DNA of 64,000 nt. It comes from Phoebastria nigripes. Its lineage: Eukaryota > Chordata > Aves > Procellariiformes > Diomedeidae. The DNA lies in assembly GCA_035582835.1 (NCBI GenBank), contig JAYKAV010002810.1, forward strand, positions 476,129 through 540,128, written 5' to 3'. Shown here in pieces: positions 48,732-60,500 of this stretch (position 1 is the stretch's first letter; each line of letters opens with the position of its first letter). The position numbers and the translations under genes were made by a program. The notes beneath the pieces were generated by a model that saw nothing but the letters and a program-made list of their open reading frames with translations, searched no databases and was not told the origin of the DNA.

Positions 48732-51700
48732 GACCTAACAGGAAAATAAGTGGGCATGGCTATCCAATACCCTAGACTAGTTTTAAATCAATACAACTGT
48801 GGTGTAGTTAGAGAAGGATAAGCAAGGTCAAGACAGTGGAGAATCAAGCCATTTATGTACCCCAGAATACCAGGCAGAATAACTTGCAAAGTTACTGCAA
48901 GTTGCTAAAGGCATCTTTTTCATAAAAGTAAATTTTCATAGATCACTGATTTTCACTAACATTTTTTTTTGTAAGTCAAAAGTATCCATACATTTTGTTT
49001 TTCCCCCCATACATACATGTATGAGTGTACATACAAAACTTTTTCTTCAACCTTTCTTATTTTGCCACTAAGAGAAACATAGAAGAAGGAGGGTGGGAAA
49101 AGGGAGCAGACAAGAGTCTTTTTACATTTTGCTTTTAAATGAAAAAATGGGTAAAATACATTTTTTTCATGGAAGTTTTTGAGTTTTTGGAAAAGGCATT
49201 TTCCATTTGAACTAATTCAGTCAGCTGGACATGTGACAAATACCAAGAATAAATAGTTTTGGACTGAAGAGCCTGGCCCTTTGATTTCACCTATTAAAAA
49301 AAAAAGGGTATTTCTATACAAAGGAAGCTAATCATCAGTTCTAAATTGACATTCAGAGGATATGAAAATCAGATCCCTCCACACTCTTCCTCCACTAGCC
49401 CTGCAGTACGCTGCTGATCCACAGTGACACCAGCACCGAGGAGCATCCGAGCCTCTGTGGAAAGGGTGCGATGGCCGCCTTTGTTTCCATTTGAGAGTGC
49501 ACGACACGATTAGCATTTTCCAGCTGCCCTTCCCCACTGCCAGTGCGGAAGGCAACAAGTAAGAGCATTAATGGAGGTTTGAGCAGCAGGCCTCATAAAT
49601 TACACACACACCCAAATCCTTTCTGTTTGATCCCAGTCTTCCACGCGTCTCTAATGAGAACCACAAACACCGTCCACTAATCATCTCATCAGTAATGCAA
49701 ATAACCATCTTGGCCTCTCATCAAATGTCTCTCCGGCTTAAACAATGTGCCCTTAGATTGCACAGCCCTGGCTGCAAAAGCTGCCACGTCCCTCTGAAAT
49801 AACCTCGGCATGACAACGCTACGTACGTCACGCTTCGCGGCAGCGGGCAGCAGCCTGCTGAGCACAGCCACGTACCGGGAGCCTAAGCGATCCCCCAGCT
49901 ACCGTAACGGCTCAGGAGCACTTCTGTCCCTAGCTCTGCACACGTGAAACAGCNGGACGCTGCAAATGCAGGGATCTCACGGAGGCAGCGTTGTTCAGCT
50001 ACAGCAACGTACCTTCAGGCCTCCTAAAATGAAACGCTGAGTAAGCAACACAGCAGAATGGCTACAGCTCAGGATGGGCACTTGAAAAAATAGAAACAGG
50101 ATCCCGGTTCAGCCCCCAGGCCATCAGTCCCTGCCCCAGGGATGCTGCCACGGTGGTGCTGGTCTCCAGCCCTGTCCCTGGCTGGACCTCAGGCTCACGC
50201 TTGCAGNCATGTCCCCAGTCCTGTCTCTGTCCCCATCTCCTGCTGTTGGATGGACCCTAGCCCTGGTGCGTCGCTTGCCCTGCCTGGGGCTGTCGATGGA
50301 CCCCATTAGAGCACTCTGAAATCAAATAATGAGAAAGGCATTCTTCTGTGAAACATCATTACCGCCCTGCCAGCGAAGTGTGGATTACAAGAGCTTCCAA
50401 AATAAAAAGAAATGTATCTGTATTAGCCCCTTAACCCTTGGCATCAGGCCCATATTGCCAGTTCTTGTAACATTTACAGGGAAACTGCCATACAGAACAG
50501 TGCAGCAAACAAAAGGAAATCCTGCGAGAATCAAGTCAAAAAATACCAAACAGGCCTTGATCCCACAAAAGCAAAGACAAGCTATACCTGGACAAGCAGT
50601 GTGTAGCTGTAGTCACTGGTGCTAACAGATCTACCGTGGTGGAAGGAAGAAAACGGGCTCCCAAGCATCTGCAAAACAGCGTAATTCAGGTTTACTTTTA
50701 AATAATTATATTTGGAAAGTATTGCTAGGAAAAAAAAGCTTAAGGAATTTAAATATTCCAAATAACAACGCCAGCACTTCAGCACCCCCGGTCCTGCTGT
50801 GACCACGCACGCGTGCATTGCCGAGCACAGCTCAGCCGCCAGCAGGTCCCTTCCTCGCTGGAGGGAGAATTGCTGGGCTTCCAGTGCCACTCTCAGCAAA
50901 TTTTTACCTTCTAAGCAGCAACTGCTTGTATAATAGAAATCCTCCTATCAGCATTACCAGCTGTGCCCAAAGCACAGCAACCATAAGCACGTACGCTGCA
51001 AAATCTCAACGTTTGCGTGCATGTAAACAGTGCACTTCTGGAAAGGCAGAGAGAGTATTTTCAGAGTAAACACCGCAAAGATTTCGGGTCCTTTAGGATG
51101 TCAAAAGGCCGTCGTAATCTGCCGCTCACCTTCAGCGCTTACTGCTCCCTCAGCTAAGATGCCTCTAACTCATGGGGATTGCAACCACGTCTCACAAGCC
51201 TGTTTTAGCACCTGCGAGGACACCACCTTTGAGAACGTACAAAACTTTTCCTCTCACAGCAGTCCTGAAGCTCTTTGGTGCACTACCCTCCCTAATGTTA
51301 CCTTGAAGCCATTAAAATACCAACCAACACCAGAGCAGGAAACGCAGCAAGAGGAACTAATTTCTAAACCTCACCACGCGTATTGCAGCTGCTGCCCCAG
51401 GGAAATAAGCAGGGGAAAAGGGGGGAGCTTGTCACAGCCCGATAGGACCGCAGAAATCCTCCGGAGGTATGAGAGAGGTGGAGGGCATCAAGCTTGAAAA
51501 CAGGCATGCTAAACCGCTCAGGCAAGAAGACCACCTCCACCCCAAATTACTCACTTTTAGAACAGAGCAGCCCTCCAAGCCCCTGAGCATACCTCCTCTT
51601 ATGCAACTTCACCTGCAGCTGATGGGAGCAGAAGGCTCGTCTGCTGAAGATGCCAGGACTTCGTAAGACGGGGACTTTAATTAGGAGCCCACTCCTGAAC

Positions 51701-53690
51701 AGGAACATCTTGAAAGGTGTCTCCTTCTCAGCTTTTGACTTGGGAGAAAGCAGGAGGCGGCAAGAGAAAAGGCTGATGCTTTCTCCTCTTAACTAAACCA
51801 CCCACACATGTACTTTTTCAAAATATGCCTAGTTAGGGCAAGTCATGTTTGGGTTAAGGAGACTGCAGAGAGAAGTTCTCAATCCCAGAGGAAAGAAAGG
51901 CTAGGGAAAAATANTACAAAGAAAACAGTGTTTTTCTTAAAGCCTGAAGAAAAACAAAACTGGATGGAGAGTGTTTTGGTCCAATCCTCGATGAAACATA
52001 CTCCAGCAAAATACCCGTCCATGAGAAAACCTCACGCAGCACACAAACATCTGGGCCATATTTTCCAGATGGCACTCATTCAAAGTTAGCTGTCCACTGC
52101 CTCCAGTTCACCAACAGTCATTATGCCTAAAATCATGATCACTATTTTCCTGCTGTCATAGCGTTCCCTTTTTCTTTGCAGACCACCTAAATATACTACT
52201 TCTGCTTAGAGGAAAGTATTTGACCACAGTGGCTATCAGGACTGCACAAAGTACAGCACAAAGACACTCTAGCCATGCAAGCCAGCCAACCAAAATTATG
52301 GAACAACATTTGGGAAAGCCATCAAATAAAAAACCAACCGCCGTCTCATGAAGAACCTACAAGCACACTTCGCTGCATACTTACTGGACCTTCACTGCAT
52401 ACTGCAGGGTTCAAAAGCCAGACCCATGAGGCAAAGGGAGCTGTACCAGCGACAACAGCCCAGCAACAGACCCAGCCAGGGCAGAAGCAGCCCCGATGGG
52501 TGCAGGCACATGTGCAGCCTCCTCCACCCCTGCTCATGAACGACGTGCGTCTGCACCTGATGTTCAGTGCAGACACTCCCCAGGGCCAGGAAGGCGTTCC
52601 TCCTAGCAGTGACAAAAGTAGTAACAAGGAAAACGAGAAGGCAGGGTATAAACTGAAGTGCAAGAAAGCTCCCATTGCATGGCAGGCCATCCATTTAGGA
52701 GTGTTACTCACAGACTGAGCGGGGGGCTTCATCAGCTGAAAAAGAATTTCCCCAGGTTAGAGGCAAGCGGGCGTCAGTGCTAGATGGCTGGCATGCAGCG
52801 TGGAGGAAACGCAGACCCGTGCTGCCAGTCACCGCAAGCCAAATGGCTCCAGCATCCTCACCCCTCTCCACAGGGATGAAGGGCACACAGGGGAAATTAC
52901 AAGTCCAGCACCTAGGTACCCCTCACAGGCTTGGGCGTCTCAACACTACAGGTAAATCTGGAGCTTCTTGCGATAGACTCTTTTTTTCTCTAGCTGCACT
53001 GGGACAGTATTTCAGATCTGATTTACTGTTTAGACACAGCATGCTACCACACAGTGCAACTGAGGAAGACTGAGAGCACCAGAGTGNGGAAAACAGACTG
53101 GCCCAAGCTTTTTCTTTTTCTTTCTTCAAAAACAATACATTGTGCAGTCTACATCAACATCCTNACAAAAAATGCTCGCTGTCCTGCACCTCAGAAGCTG
53201 GCTGCTGAAAAAAATCCAGAATGCAATTAAAACATGGATTCCGTTAAGTTTCACTTCCCTCTGCAATTTTATAATCGTCTCATCCATCAATTTTGAAAGA
53301 ATATTAATACTGGCATCAGCTGGCTCTCCACCTCTTCTGCTGAGCCAGCTTTTTCGAAGCCCTGTCCCTGCCTCTCAGCATCCAACCACAGATGCTGCGA
53401 GGAAGAGGAGAGGGGGAGGCAGAACGCGGGGTGGAGAGAGGCCAGCAGGGCACACCCAGCACGGGGGCCACCCCACAGAGGAGCCGCTTCTTTCCCAGGA
53501 GAGCTACAGCAACTTATGGTGCCTGAAGATCTGCTCAAATATGCTTACCTCAAAAGGAACACACACACACAAATTACAAAGAACAAGGTTGTGTCAGGGA
53601 TTAACTGAAGTCGACCCAAACTCAGGCCAAATCCTAGGCATGCAGGCTCACTGCCACCTTCCAGGCAGGAGATGGCTAGGCCAGTGAAGT

Positions 53691-53742
53691 GCAATCTTTT
53701 TTTGATTCGCAATCTTTTTTTGATCGCAAAACCTTTTTTTCC
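53691..53742. repeat. Short T-rich tandem repeat, three units
   Basis: GCAATCTTTTTTTGATTC (53691-53708), then GCAATCTTTTTTTGATC (53709-53725), then a degenerate GCAAAACCTTTTTTT unit. Local slippage duplication. Confidence 0.85.
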
Positions 53743-55646
53743 CCCCTCTGAAAGACGTGTAGATCTCTCCATTGATACAAGCCATTTCTCCCAGTTACCT
53801 TTCAGAGACTCACCTTGGCCCCCCAAGTATCTGTAGACCAGAGCTGAAAACCAGTCCCATGCTCCTTTTAGTAGTTCTCTCCTTTTCAAATAGGTGAAGT
53901 TCAGTACTCAAATAGCAGCTCTTGGACTTACTCAGACACATTGGTGATGCAGGGAGGATTGGTTGGTGCAAGTTTTTAGCATCTGGCTTATTAATTATTT
54001 TGTAAAGGTGTACAAGCCATTGAGTCATCCAAAACTTTTTAAGACACTCTGTTCTGTCATTATTTTAAGAACCTCGTTTGACACGGTTTATATCTATCAT
54101 GGCCATGATTTATATCACAAACTCCCAAGAACACAAGTCTGACTTTAAAATCATTCACATCCCAACTGCTTCATTGCAGGTCAGCCTGGTCTGTTCCAAG
54201 ACCAGATTTTGTTGGCAGCTCTATTTTCTTTGCTGGTATCATCCACTTTTCCTCATCTAGTTTAATGAAACAAAAAAAGCCCAAAGTACGTAAAGAGAGC
54301 CAATTGTTACGCTCATTTGAGCATAATCAGAAATTTCTGCCTCCTCCTCTCTTACTGCAGCGTGAGGTTTATACTAACTGCCCTCCCCTCCTCTGAACAA
54401 AGCTGTAGGAAGAAACTCACTGTAAATTGGTCAGAAGACTGGCAAAAGCCAGTCTAATGGCTTGCTGGGACTACAGACATCACTTCTCCGGGAAGCGGCT
54501 GAGTTGCAGCAACTTGCATTTCAGCTGGAAGCCCAGCCTCTAGAACCTGCACACTCTTGCTTGCACTATCATGTTTCTATTCATTCCCAGAAACAAAAAA
54601 GCACGAGCNGCCAGTCTTCCTCACTCTTCTATGAACTGATGTAATTTCAATCTCATATTCAACCCCATAAAATGGCACGTCCACCTAGGCTTAATTGTAG
54701 AAGGTAGGTGGGATCAAGCAAGACTGCATACAATAAAACACTGAGAAACAGGGCAGAACGCAGCATATTCTTTAGGCGTAAACTATTTTTATAGAGTTGT
54801 CCTAAAGCAGTCGTTTACCCATTGCCTGATCTCAGAGGATGCCCACAGTAATGGCTCTAAACTGAAAGTAAGGTAGCTGAATCCCCTAAAATGCTTCATT
54901 CCAAGGTATTGGGCTGGCCTTTATCTACAGTTTGAACATGCANAAATTACAGATCTAAACTGGAATCAAGACTGCACACGACCCTAGCTGGGCATCTAGA
55001 TCTGCAACTCCTGGAAAATTATAGGTGGCACCAGTAGTAATAGAAGATGGGCATGGGCTAGAGCAATGGTACCAGAAAGCAAGGGGAGAAGCAGGTGGCA
55101 TTTATCAGGGAAGCACAGGAACAGAGGGGGAAAGAGGGGGGACTGGGGGCGGTGAGTTTAAGGGGATGAGAAACTAGGCTGCCACAGAGGGAAGAGCAGG
55201 ACAGACACAGGCAAGTCAGAGAGGACTCGGGAAGCACCAGAGCTCTACCCACCCCATCCTTAAATGGGATCTGAGGGTANCCTGGCTCTGGGCTGCAAAA
55301 CCCCCACACAGGAGCAGATGATCTGCTGAGCATGTCACCCCACTCTGGCAANCACCACCATCCATAGCCAAACAGTGCTCTTAAGCAGGCCATTATCTCA
55401 TGGGTTAGAATTAATGCTACAGTGCAAAGGTCTACGCTCTCCGGATAACCCAGGTCACTGCAGATTCATGTGACAGGACTGATTTTTATTTATCTCCCCC
55501 TTTTCCCTTTGTATGGTGTCGTGGTTTAACCCTGGCCAGCACCTAAACACCACNCAGCNGCTNGCTCACCCCCCCTGCTCNGGTGGGATGGGGGAGAGAA
55601 TCNGGAGGGCATGAGTAGGAAAACTCACGGGTTGAGATAAAAACAG

Positions 55647-55652
55647 TTTAAT
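55647..55652 (-). terminator. LTR poly(A) signal (ATTAAA), minus strand
   Basis: ATTAAACTG on the minus strand, matching the position and context of the ATTAAA in the plus-strand solo LTR. In sense with RNF152, it could cause premature polyadenylation of the pre-mRNA if used. Confidence 0.5.
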
Positions 55653-55812
55653 AATTGAAATAAAACAAAGTAGAACNGTAATAGTAACAGTGATAACAAC
55701 AGCAACAACAACAACATACAAAGCAGGCGATGCACAATGCCATTGCTCACTACCCGCCGAACCGAACGAGAGGCCGTCCCCCGGGACCCAGAGCCCCCCC
55801 CCACACCCTTAG

Positions 55813-55820
55813 TTTTTATA
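55813..55820 (-). promoter_or_regulatory. LTR TATA box (TATAAAAA), minus strand
   Basis: TATAAAAA on the minus strand, about 25-35 bases upstream of where the LTR R region should start. TGACGTCATGCTCAG-like sequence lies directly upstream. Unlike in the other solo LTR, this box looks intact. Confidence 0.5.
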
Positions 55821-57414
55821 CTGAGCATGACGTCGCATGGTATGGAATACCCCATTGGCCAGCTGGGTCAACCACCCCGGCTATGCTCCCCCCGCCAGCT
55901 TCCCATGCACCTGGCAGGGCATGGGAGGCCGAAAAGTGCCCGGTGCAAGCACCACCCAGCAGCACNCAAAACATCAATGGGCCATCAACGCTCCTATTAT
56001 ACCGAACCCAAAACACAGCACACCCTCCCCAGCTACTGGGAAGAAAGTTAACTCTGTCCCAGCCNGAACCAGGACGTATGGTTATAAAATTATGCTTAAA
56101 CCCAGCTATGTTAAATTTTTAATACAAAGACTGCAAACTTGAGCACTCCAAAATTAAGAGGTATCATAATGAAGACTGCCCATACAACTTCCATCCAGCT
56201 CCTGTATACATCTACACTGATTCTGTCTCCAATGCAATGATCACAAATCATTTGAGCCCTGGAAATCAACTGCTTTGGGAAAAAGGTAGGGTTGTGTGAT
56301 AAAAGCGATGGCTCTCTCTCAGACCCTGCCCCACGCAGTGGAGGTCAGGAAGATNAGTGAACGAGGCAACGCAGGGAGAGAGAGAGACAACCACCTTGCT
56401 TGAGGAAGTTGGACATATCACCTGCAGGCAGGAATTACCTCCTTCTCGGCTCCACAGACTTTGTAAGATGCTCAGCAAGTCCCTGAAACCAGTTTTTCTT
56501 CAGGTGACCCCTAACGGGGCAGTCCCCACCCTCTGCAAAGCCAAGACATCCAGGGCTAACCTGCACAAGTGCTGAGACTTACAGCTGAGGTCAATCGTCC
56601 TTCTGCTTCCAGCAGATGAACTGCTACATCATGCCAGATATTCTGGGGTGAGGGAAAAATAAAACCATCCCTAAGTATCATTTTGAGGCAGCCAAAATGG
56701 AAGGCGTTTCAATCATTTGAGCTTTATTTGCTCTTTGCCTCCATTCCTCAGCTATGAAAACGAAGACAGTACCTGCACCTGAGATGTTGCAAGAATAAGA
56801 ACTTCCCCGCCTGCGAAGCCCCTGGGAAGGAATTAGCAGCGCTGCTCAGTTCAAGGTTTGGGTGGGGTGTAAAATAAATAGATGTGGAGACACAGGCAGA
56901 AAGTACATGTGGGGAAGAGAAAATGAATTATGCAGCAATTACCTATCCACTGAAAGAGGGACTCTGTGAAAGGGAAAAATGATGCAATTATAGAATTAAA
57001 GATTGTATCATAATGCAGATGCAAAGGGGAGCTATGCAACGTTAGTCCTCGCACTTCCTTGCTTTTGTCCGCCTGATTTTGTAACCCCATTGTTCTCCTA
57101 ATGTCATTATTTTTTAAGTAATTTAAACACAACATAATTATGAGCTCATATGTTTATATCTTTTCATCATTAATAACGTGTGGAACAACCGGCAGACTCT
57201 GCTCCCAGCATGATTGATGCCTCCAGCAGATGGCTGTGAATGATTCTTTTTCTTCCACCTTTATCCAAGGTAAAGAGCAGGGAGGAGGGAGGGAGACTTT
57301 GTATTTAAACTTCAATTCCATGCACAAACATTTGGGGATTCCGGGGTTGTTTCAGAGGAGGAAACCAAGACCAGTATCAATCAATTGCTCTGAAACGCAT
57401 CGTAACGGATCAGA

Positions 57415-57535
57415 TTTAAAGAGCAGAGGCACTGAGCAGCTGATGTGCTTCGCCCAAGGTCAGAAGGAAAGCTCCCAAGGCCTGGATCACAAATGACCCC
57501 GCTGACAGCCTTCTGCCCAAGCCACTGAATCCCTC
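57415..57535 (-). mobile_element. Probable MIR-like SINE relic, antisense
   Basis: On the plus strand, GGCACTGAGCAGCTGATGTG and TTCGCCCAAGGTCAGAAGG are followed by GGCCTGGATCACAAATGACC and CTTCTGCCCAAGCCACTGAA. This is the block order of a reverse-complemented MIR ('gcacagagaggttaagtgac', 'ttgcccaaggtcacacag', 'gaacccaggtctg', 'ctcttaaccact'). Diverged; a library search is needed. Confidence 0.45.
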
Positions 57536-60500
57536 TTACCTCCCACATTAAAGCTTGTTTAAGTATAATTATTGCTGTTAACTGCAGGTCAGGGAAGAAG
57601 CCGATCACCTCCAGGCTGTGTTTGCTGGTGAATGCAGCCAACGAGCAACTTCTGAGAGTGTGTCACAGAAAATACAACTGCAAGCAAACNTTATGGTTGT
57701 ATGTGTTCATCCTGGATGATAATTGTTATATTGGGTTTTTTAAGTGAATTACCCTGCGCGCCTCGGACTTCAGGCAAATTGCCAACACGTTTCTCAGAGT
57801 CAGACGAGTCTGGCTCACCCTGCTTCATGAGGGAAAGCAGCTGCAATAGCAACAACCTAACTTGTTTTATTTGCGGATGATATTAGCTGGCAAGAGGCAG
57901 TGTGTCTGACAGNATGCTCGCTATGTAGGCTTCATGCTTTTTAAAAAGTCTTAGTTGTCTTTGTATGCCCCCATTTGTGAACACGCACCCCCCCTTTCTT
58001 TTAAGTAGTATTTTTACCTTGTCGAACGGCAGCTACTACCACAAACTTCGATACGCTTTTTTGTTCCTAACAAAGCAATCTTCACTTCCATCTTTCCCCA
58101 TCCTCAGAGAGCAGAGCCTGCAAAACCTGGAGCTATCAAGTCCCTGAGGTGCAGCCAGTCAGAGCCTGCTGTGTGCCAGGCACTTGGGCCACACCAGCTC
58201 TCTCCAGTGCACATCTCTTGGAAAGGCTTCNCCGTGGAAAAGTCCATCGCGGTGGTGGAAGCATTGCAATTCTTCCCTCTTGGCATGCAACCCAACCTAA
58301 CAGAGAAAGCACTACACCATCCTAAATGTATATAGTTAGCACGATACAGTTAACAAGAGCAGGCAGAAACATTACAGCAGCGTTTTACCTCACGACTGCC
58401 TGTTTCAGGATTTCTCACACCGAAGCTCAGGTGGCCGGCACCGTCAGAGGAGGGACTTACCTGCACGGGATGTCTGGCCTGAGCCCAAGAGCCCGTTCTT
58501 AGCTACCACAGTCATCTACTGTGCCACGCTGCCAGTGGTATGAGTTGGTGCCCACAGAGGGGAAAGGAAGGGAAGCAAGAGATGTTCTCCTTCACTAAGT
58601 GCCACATCTCTAATAGTGTAGAGACTTACGCTCGGGTGCCAGAGGTGCCCAGCCCCATCTCCGGCAGGTAGAGTTGGTGTTGGGGGAGAGGGAACAGCAT
58701 CCCCCTTTGCCCTATCGACATGGCTTGGTGCTCCACATCCTCCATAACCCATGACGGGGAGCCAGCTACACAGTTCCTCCCTTCATCTCATCTTGACAGA
58801 TGCATCTGATCTTAGCTGCATCACAGACTGTCTGAAAAGGAGTGGCATACGGGTGTTTTGAGATTCAGCTTGGCCCTCTAGGGTGACACTTACTATTTTG
58901 ACATTAGAGAGTGACACTGGCAATCTCTGAAGAGCCACGCTCTAGGCCCCAGGACAACAGGCATATATTGTCTGAAGACCAGCAGCAACAGAGAGGGTAG
59001 CAGAACATGCGCTGGCTGAGGAATTACATGTGCATCCCACATATGCTCCTTGACACCCTGACGCTCCTATTTGTTATGCCGCTGCCTGAACAGATGCCTG
59101 TCTTTTCCTTCAGTCCAGGTCTGGAAGAAATGTGCCCACTGCACCCAGCACAGCTATACTAAAAAGCTGTCTAGCACAGGCACAGCCTGGATGAGGGTAA
59201 GACTGCTTTTCCTAGTATAGTTTTGCCCAGATTTCCGAGGCAGACCACCCAAGACACCCATGCCAGACCAGCTGCACCTACACCGGGGCACTTAGCAATA
59301 CAGAAGCACGTCCCTGACATCTCACAGCACCGCACCAGCCCAAGTACACATCTGCCTAAAGTAACCGTGGGGAGGGGGCTGCATGGGAATCAGAGACTGT
59401 ATTCGCTCACGGAAGCTATTTTGGGAGAAATGTACGGCGCTGAATGTCGCCTTTTCATCACTGTCAAATTATCACTGAATTTAACAGGATGACGCCGGTG
59501 AACACCCAGATAATCACGCTGCCATTGCACACGTGCAGTTTGCGCACACACACACCTCTGCCTAAGTCCTGTCCAGCCTGCACGTTCCCGTCTGCTCTGA
59601 TGCTCACCTCTGTTCAGCCCAAGGTGTCCTGGAGGTCAAGCAAAGCAGGCTCCAAGCTATGGCTGTCAGCCTGCCAGCCTTCCTAAATCTCAAGTGGCTT
59701 TAGCTTGACAAATAAAAGGGTAGCCACGCTGCGAGGAGGCGTAACAAACAGGCCCCGTCTGCTGGAGATACGTGTCCTCTGCCCTCCTGCCCCTCCGTCG
59801 CAGCCACTGCAGCTCCTTCCAACGTTACCCCACACCCACCCCTGCCCTGGAGACCACGCACGCCTCGCGAGGTGGCCATGGCTACGAAGGTGCCGCATGT
59901 TTGACCACCACACATGCAATGCTGGCCAGGCAGCTGCTACCAGGCAGAATGGAGAATAGCTGAAAACAGTCTCCTTTTCTTCAGAGAGAGCACTGCTTCA
60001 AAGATTTCGCAGCCAGCCACTAATCTTAACAAAAACAAGTGGGAAATTAATGATCTTCAAGACTGCCAACCATTGGTGCAATCTGGTTGAAACTGGCCAA
60101 ACGCAAAGGGCAGGAGACAGACAGCACTCGTTTCCTGGGGAAACTAAGTTAAAATGAAATAAAATAAAACCAGATTAAAACTATGGTGCGTTGGATTAGT
60201 GGCGTTTCCACGTTCTGCTACGTCCCAGGAAACGACGACTTGCTCAATCAAGCGTGTGAGCTGCACAGCACACGCTGCAGTTAAGCTCTGCAACTGCCCA
60301 GCTTTTATGCATCTGGAGCAGGAAGGGGCAAATTACAAACNCATTCACATCTGAAGGTTACTCCGAAGGGGTCATTTCTGCAGCAGGAAGACAGGGAGGG
60401 CAAAGTCATTTGCATCTGAAAGGGGTGAAATGCCTTGTCAGGGCTGAAGGACTATTACTCAGCTCTAAGCGTGGAAGCTGCTGGGGTTCCTCTCTCCTTC

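Larger units (their letters stand above)
55517..56076 (-). mobile_element. Solo LTR, avian ERVL-like endogenous retrovirus, minus orientation
   Basis: On the plus strand the element begins TGTCGTGGTTTAACCC, the reverse complement of the end of the LTR at 40979-41575, and ends CCAGGACG, close to the canonical CCAGGACA. TATGG occurs directly on both sides (55512-55516 and 56077-56081), a 5-bp target-site duplication. On the minus strand it has a TATAAAAA box (55820-55813), a CRE-like TGACGTC just upstream, a (TTG)n stretch and ATTAAA at 55652-55647. No internal viral sequence remains. Its orientation matches RNF152 transcription. Eight single Ns fall within it, far above the window average, as expected where reads from many similar copies were mixed. 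Confidence 0.9.

Noticed and set aside
53142..53687. 181-residue open frame
   Set aside because: It spans T-rich and GC-rich patches, includes an N-containing codon and shows no domain; considered chance.
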